NCBI GenBank assembly: GCA_018968885.1
Contig: JAGWZK010000001.1
Location: 186,001-250,000, forward strand
DNA length: 64,000 bases
Direction of reading: 5' to 3'
Origin: Planctomycetota bacterium
GTDB taxonomy: Bacteria; Planctomycetota; Phycisphaerae; Phycisphaerales; UBA1924
Shown here piece by piece: positions 60,439 through 64,000 of this stretch. Numbering within the stretch: the first letter of the stretch is position 1; the number at the start of each line of letters is the position of its first letter. The notes beneath the pieces are model-generated. The model saw only the letters and a program-made list of their open reading frames with translations, was not told where the DNA came from and did no database searches. The translations under genes were made by a program, and so were the position numbers.

Positions 60439-62088
60439 ATGTCCAACGGACCAGTCACCAATCCTCAAACGCCTGTCGGCCCCGTCTATACACCACCACC
60501 CTCCGTCAACACCAAGCAGATCCTGGGTCATCCCATGGGTCTCTTTCTCCTCTTCCTCGTCGAGATGTGGGAACGCTTCTCGTATTACGGCATGCGCGGC
60601 TTGCTGGTGCTTTATCTCATCCGCCGCACCACAGAAATGGCCGGAGCCGAAACTGAACTCAACCCCGGACGTGGTTGGTCCAAAGCCGAAGCTTCAGTCC
60701 TGTATGGTTGGTACACAGGTTTGGCTTACCTCTTCCCCATCTTCGGCGGCATCATCGCCGACAAACTCATCGGAACACACCGTTCGATGCTCGTGGGCGG
60801 CATCCTGATCTCACTCGGTCACATTGTTTTGGGTTTCAGCGGCATGGGCGCGTTTGCCCAGAATCAAGAGGGCATGGCCATCTTCATGGCCGGACTCGCC
60901 CTCATTGTTTGCGGCACGGGCCACTTCAAGCCAACAGTCTCCGTCATGGTCGGACAGCTTTACGCCTCTGGCGATCCTCGCCGCGATGGTGCCTTCACGA
61001 TCTTCTATATGGGTATCAACCTTGGTGCCTTCCTCTGCGCATTCGTCTGTGGCACGCTGGGCGAAAAGGTTGGCTGGCACTGGGGCTTCGGTGCAGCCGC
61101 TGTAGGCATGATTTTGGGGCTTGGCCTCTACACATTTGGAAAGCCGGTATTGCTTCGCGGCATTGGAGAGGCTCCAGCCCACATCAAAAACCCCTCAGGT
61201 GCCACTGCTGTGTTCTTTGTGGGTTCGATTGTGCTGTCCGCCCTGTTTGCTTTGGCGTATCACGCTGGCCTGATCACGCAGGTCGGCGAGTTGATGAAGA
61301 AAGTGGGCGAAGACAGCACGCTGCGAATTGCTGTGCCTGCCGTACTTATCGTGGGCTTGCTTGGCTGGATCGGCTGGTTCCTGTCTCAGAATCGCCCCGA
61401 GGATCGTGGCCCGGTGCTCAGCATCTTCATTTTCATGGCCTTCAACACCTTCTTCTGGTGCGCATTTGAGCAGGCCGGCTCTTCTATCAACGTGTTCACT
61501 GAACAGAACACCGATCGGTTCATCGCTGGCCCTGGCTCCTTCGAAGTTCCTGCAACTTGGTTCCAATCCGTCAATGCCGGTCTCATCTTCATTCTCGCCC
61601 CAATCTTCGCGATCATCTGGACCAAGCTGGGCAAGAAGAACCTCAACCCCAGCCAGCCCGTCAAGATCGCGCTTGGCCTCATCTTCCTCGGTCTTGGCTA
61701 TCTCTTTATGGTGATGGCTGGCAAAGTAGTGGGGGGTGGCGCGAAGGCTGGCATGATCTTGGTTGTCGCTACCTACTTCTGGCACACCGTCGGAGAGCTT
61801 TGTTTGTCCCCGACAGGACTTTCCTACGTCACCAAAACTGCTCCCGCCCGCTTCATGGCTTTGCTCATGGGTATCTGGTTTGTCTCCTCTTTCGTCGCGG
61901 GTCTGGGTGGCGGGCTGATCGCCGCACAAGTTGAAGCCATCGAAAAAGGCCAGATCAAGCTGCCCTGGAACTTCGGCGGACAGGCCGACTTCTTCTTCCT
62001 CTTCGTCGTTACGTCAATTGGAGCTGGTGTAGTGATTCTCATCTTCACCCCGCTGCTCAAGAAACTGATGCGCAACCCCAACGACTGA
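60439..62088 (+). CDS. POT-family proton-coupled peptide transporter (PTR2)
   Basis: About 549 residues from the ATG at 60439, with AGGAG 9 nt upstream. The family signatures are clear: FLVEMWERFSYYGMRGLLVLYL (the ExxERFxYY motif that couples protons), WSKAEASVLYGWYTGLAYLFPIFGGIIADKLIG, GTGHFKPTVSVMVGQLY, and FYMGINLGAFLCAFVCGTLGEKVGWHWGFGAAAVGM. About 12-14 membrane helices. It imports di- and tripeptides with protons; exact substrates are unknown. A strong terminator ends the transcript just before the next gene. Confidence 0.93.
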   Translation: MSNGPVTNPQTPVGPVYTPPPSVNTKQILGHPMGLFLLFLVEMWERFSYYGMRGLLVLYLIRRTTEMAGAETELNPGRGWSKAEASVLYGWYTGLAYLFPIFGGIIADKLIGTHRSMLVGGILISLGHIVLGFSGMGAFAQNQEGMAIFMAGLALIVCGTGHFKPTVSVMVGQLYASGDPRRDGAFTIFYMGINLGAFLCAFVCGTLGEKVGWHWGFGAAAVGMILGLGLYTFGKPVLLRGIGEAPAHIKNPSGATAVFFVGSIVLSALFALAYHAGLITQVGELMKKVGEDSTLRIAVPAVLIVGLLGWIGWFLSQNRPEDRGPVLSIFIFMAFNTFFWCAFEQAGSSINVFTEQNTDRFIAGPGSFEVPATWFQSVNAGLIFILAPIFAIIWTKLGKKNLNPSQPVKIALGLIFLGLGYLFMVMAGKVVGGGAKAGMILVVATYFWHTVGELCLSPTGLSYVTKTAPARFMALLMGIWFVSSFVAGLGGGLIAAQVEAIEKGQIKLPWNFGGQADFFFLFVVTSIGAGVVILIFTPLLKKLMRNPND

Positions 62089-62115
62089 TTGCGCACTTCT
62101 ATTCTCGTTCTTCTC

Positions 62116-62151
62116 TAGCGATCCGATCCCCATCGGATCGCTATTCTTTTT
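62116..62151 (+). terminator. Intrinsic terminator between the peptide transporter and the aminotransferase
   Basis: A perfect twelve-base stem TAGCGATCCGAT/ATCGGATCGCTA (62116-62127 with 62132-62143) with loop CCCC, then TTCTTTTT. It ends 3 nt before the ATG of the next gene. Confidence 0.92.
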
Positions 62152-62154
62152 GCC

Positions 62155-63363
62155 ATGCCCGTCTCCTCTACTCTCGCACCCTTCGGCACCAGCATCTTCG
62201 CAGAGATGACTGGCCTTGCCATGCGCCATCAGGCCATTAATCTCTCTCAAGGCTTTCCGGATTTTGATGGCCCCGACTTTCTCAAAGTCGCCGCCGTCGC
62301 CGCCATCCGCGCTGGTCACAACCAATACGCTCGCTCTTTCGGCGTCCCCGCGCTGAATGCCGCCATCGCTCGCGATTTCACCACCACGGGTGGCTACACC
62401 ATCACCGATCCCGACACCCACATCACCATCACCAGCGGCTGCACCGAAGCTCTCCCCGCCACCATCCTCGGCCTCATCAACCCCGGCGACGAAGTCATCC
62501 TCATCGAGCCCTTCTACGACTCCTACCCCGCCTGCATCGCCCTTGCCCGCGCCACACCCCGTGTCCTCACGTTGCGCCCAGATAAATCGGGTACCTTCGC
62601 CCTCGATCCCGCCGAGCTCGAAGCCGCCTTCAACACCCGCACCCGTGCCATCCTCCTCAACACGCCGCACAACCCCACAGGCAAAGTCTTTTCCCAAGCT
62701 GAGCTTTCCCACATCTCATCACTCTGCATCAAACACAACGTCCTTTGCATCGTCGATGAGGTCTACGAAAAACTCGTCTACAGCCCCGCGCTCCCCCACC
62801 TGCACATCGCCTCCTTCCCCGGCATGGCCGAGCGCACCATCACCCTCTCCTCTCTTGGCAAATCCTTCAGCGTCACGGGCTGGAAAATCGGCTGGGCCAT
62901 CGCACCACCGCACCTCACCGCCGGAGTCCGCGCCGCTCACCAATTCCTCACCTTCGCCACCAGCACCCCCATGCAGCATGCCGCGGCACACGCCCTTGCC
63001 TCCCCCGATGGTGCTGCGTACCTGAAATCTCTGATCGCCCAATACGCCGCCTCGCGCGATCAACTCGCCGCGGCACTCACACATGCCGGCTTCATTCCCC
63101 ATCGCACCGATGGCACCTACTTCATCATGGCCGATGCCTCACCAGTCATCTCGCGGCTCGCCGCCCGCCCCGGGCTCGGCCACATTCAGGATGACATCAC
63201 CCTCTGCCGCTGGATGACCGAACACCTCAAGGTCGCCGCCATCCCGCCCACTGCCTTCTACATCAACAAAGCCCACGGCAGGCACTTTGTCCGCTTTGCC
63301 TTCTGCAAAAAGCCCGAAACCCTCGCCGCCGCGGCGGAGCGGTTGAATATGCTCTGCTCCTGA
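62155..63363 (+). CDS. Class I/II aminotransferase (methionine/kynurenine aminotransferase-like)
   Basis: 402 residues. The opening FGTSIFAEMTGLAMRHQAINLSQGFPDFDGP is that of the KAT/MtnE-like aminotransferases (YbdL group). PLP-binding blocks: TSGCTEALPATILGLINPGDEVI, NTPHNPTGKVFSQ, IVDEVYEKLVY, and the Schiff-base lysine K236 in SLGKSFSVTGWKIGW. The Arg contacting the carboxylate lies in GRHFVRFAFCK. It probably transaminates methionine or aromatic amino acids to 2-oxo acids. The ATG at 62155 is only 3 nt after a terminator T-run, so there is no leader for a ribosome site, and the mRNA may be leaderless or made by read-through. Confidence 0.93.
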   Translation: MPVSSTLAPFGTSIFAEMTGLAMRHQAINLSQGFPDFDGPDFLKVAAVAAIRAGHNQYARSFGVPALNAAIARDFTTTGGYTITDPDTHITITSGCTEALPATILGLINPGDEVILIEPFYDSYPACIALARATPRVLTLRPDKSGTFALDPAELEAAFNTRTRAILLNTPHNPTGKVFSQAELSHISSLCIKHNVLCIVDEVYEKLVYSPALPHLHIASFPGMAERTITLSSLGKSFSVTGWKIGWAIAPPHLTAGVRAAHQFLTFATSTPMQHAAAHALASPDGAAYLKSLIAQYAASRDQLAAALTHAGFIPHRTDGTYFIMADASPVISRLAARPGLGHIQDDITLCRWMTEHLKVAAIPPTAFYINKAHGRHFVRFAFCKKPETLAAAAERLNMLCS

Positions 63364-63430
63364 TTTTGCTGCTTGGGGTACACCCCACGCTCCGCCAAAC
63401 TTGCCGCTTTCCTGATTTGCTTCTCGTTCC

Positions 63431-63529
63431 TCGCCCGTAGGGCGAACGAAAATTGCCAGGGGTAAAGGTCGCGCAGCGACCAAGCCCCCGGAAATCTCAT
63501 CCATATGACTCCCGCCCTTTGGGCGGACG
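63431..63529 (-). repeat. Composite REP-like element, copy 2 (inverted)
   Basis: Read on the minus strand: GCGTCCGCCCAAAGGGCGGG (stem), TTTCCGGGGGCT, the stem GGTCGC-TGC-GCGACC, CCCCTGGCAATTTTCGTTCG and the stem CGCCC-TAC-GGGCG. These are the same blocks as at 33081-33192. The final block of about 25 bases (GGCAATTYTCGTTCGCCCTA) is nearly identical. It fills most of the 225-base gap before the esterase-like gene. Confidence 0.75.
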
Positions 63530-63588
63530 CAAAAACGCACCCTTCCTCCCTCACCCCCGGTAGGATCATGTCTTCCGGAGGTTGTCCC

Positions 63589-64000
63589 ATGAACCGCCAA
63601 ACCATCCTCATCTCCTCTCTCATCATCCTCATCACAGGTCTTGCGGCGTCCGCGCGAGCCGACGACCCCACACCTGCGGATAAGAAGCCGGCTCCCGCAC
63701 CCAAAGCCCCCATCACCAACGTCGAACTCGAACGCATCTTCTCTCTCAAAGAAGTCGCCGACCCCATCCTCACCATCGACCCCGCCTCCGACGAATACTC
63801 CGATCTTCTTCCCATCCTCAGCAAGATCGGCACCGCACGCGTCGTACTCCTTGGCGAGCCCTCACACGGCGATGGTGCCACCTTCCTCGCCAAGTCACGA
63901 CTCGTCAAATTTCTCCATCAGCGTGGCGGCTTCGATGTCGTCGCCTTCGAAAGCGGCCTCTACGACTGCAAACGCGTTAACGATGGCTTCCGCGAAGAGT
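63589..64000 (+). CDS. Erythromycin-esterase-family protein, N-terminal part (cut by window edge)
   Basis: 137 residues are visible. The ATG at 63589 has GGAGG 7 nt upstream; an in-frame ATG at 63568 would include that site. Signal peptide ILISSLIILITGLAASARAD is followed by a Lys/Pro-rich linker. The domain start RVVLLGEPSHGDGATFLAKSRLVKFLHQRGGFDVVAFESGLYDC is the hallmark of the erythromycin esterase (EreA/B-like) family, with the catalytic His of GEPSHG and a metal/acid Glu in FESG. Such exported homologues in environmental bacteria often have unknown substrates; drug resistance should not be assumed. Confidence 0.8.
   Translation, partial: MNRQTILISSLIILITGLAASARADDPTPADKKPAPAPKAPITNVELERIFSLKEVADPILTIDPASDEYSDLLPILSKIGTARVVLLGEPSHGDGATFLAKSRLVKFLHQRGGFDVVAFESGLYDCKRVNDGFREE

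Noticed and set aside
63589-64000. Antibiotic resistance gene (erythromycin esterase)
   Set aside because: Family membership is clear, but exported environmental homologues have unknown substrates, and nothing around it suggests a resistance locus.

Overview
The window looks like a piece of a planctomycete chromosome, most likely class Phycisphaerae. The evidence is five secreted or surface proteins (one of them frameshifted) ending in a paired D..NxD...FFDYLDF repeat and a terminal Gly-Cys (GC-type dockerin), a pilin-like protein with the [16 protein letters not shown] helix, proteins with a PEP-CTERM-like GG...RRRR tail, and many proteins of unknown function with a CGYxL...CPECG zinc ribbon joined to membrane segments. 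DNA is GC rich. No rRNA or tRNA gene was recognised.

Layout. 0-8 kb: end of an alpha/beta hydrolase, an MFS exporter with a C-terminal monooxygenase-like domain, a ceramidase-like membrane enzyme, arginine decarboxylase (speA), phenylalanine 4-hydroxylase (phhA), an amidohydrolase and an overlapping unknown gene. 8.3-14 kb: a 22-residue lysine-rich micro-gene with its own ribosome site and terminator, an M16-family protein that has lost its zinc ligands, an iron-type ABC permease and two zinc-ribbon membrane proteins. 14-20 kb: dnaE, a CTERM protein with no ATG start, a STAS protein. 20.5-30 kb: a subtilase with dockerin repeats, the type II secretion pair gspE/gspD, a BtuF-like protein, and a pseudopilin behind a leader of about 0.5 kb.

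30-36.7 kb is accessory DNA: a cluster of REP-like palindromes in front of an IS200-like (REP-associated) transposase, then a minus-strand operon of phage head genes (portal, scaffold-like, SU10-type capsid, connector-like, tail-like, small membrane protein) with no terminase, protease, tape measure, integrase or lysis enzyme. Its upstream region carries two copies of a TTTGCGCGCGCAAA palindrome. Several dispersed repeat families sit in its gaps, and one REP-like unit recurs inverted 30 kb away at the other end of the window.

36.7-45 kb: envelope polysaccharide functions (GT87-like and GT-C-like glycosyltransferases, a UbiA-family DPPR synthase-like prenyltransferase, gmd) with zinc-ribbon membrane proteins and a DUF4394 CTERM protein. 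45-56 kb: GC-dockerin proteins, including a beta-propeller gene split by a one-base frameshift, a TIGR03118 protein divergent from a PhoX-like protein, and a Wzx-type flippase. 56-64 kb: DUF4139 protein, metallo-beta-lactamase-fold hydrolase, beta-helix protein, POT peptide transporter, class I aminotransferase, and the start of an erythromycin-esterase-family protein.

Most genes are single or in pairs with intrinsic terminators between convergent units. The most unusual parts are the capsid operon with its palindromes, the REP/transposase system, the micro-gene, and two genes whose start codons lie directly after a terminator.
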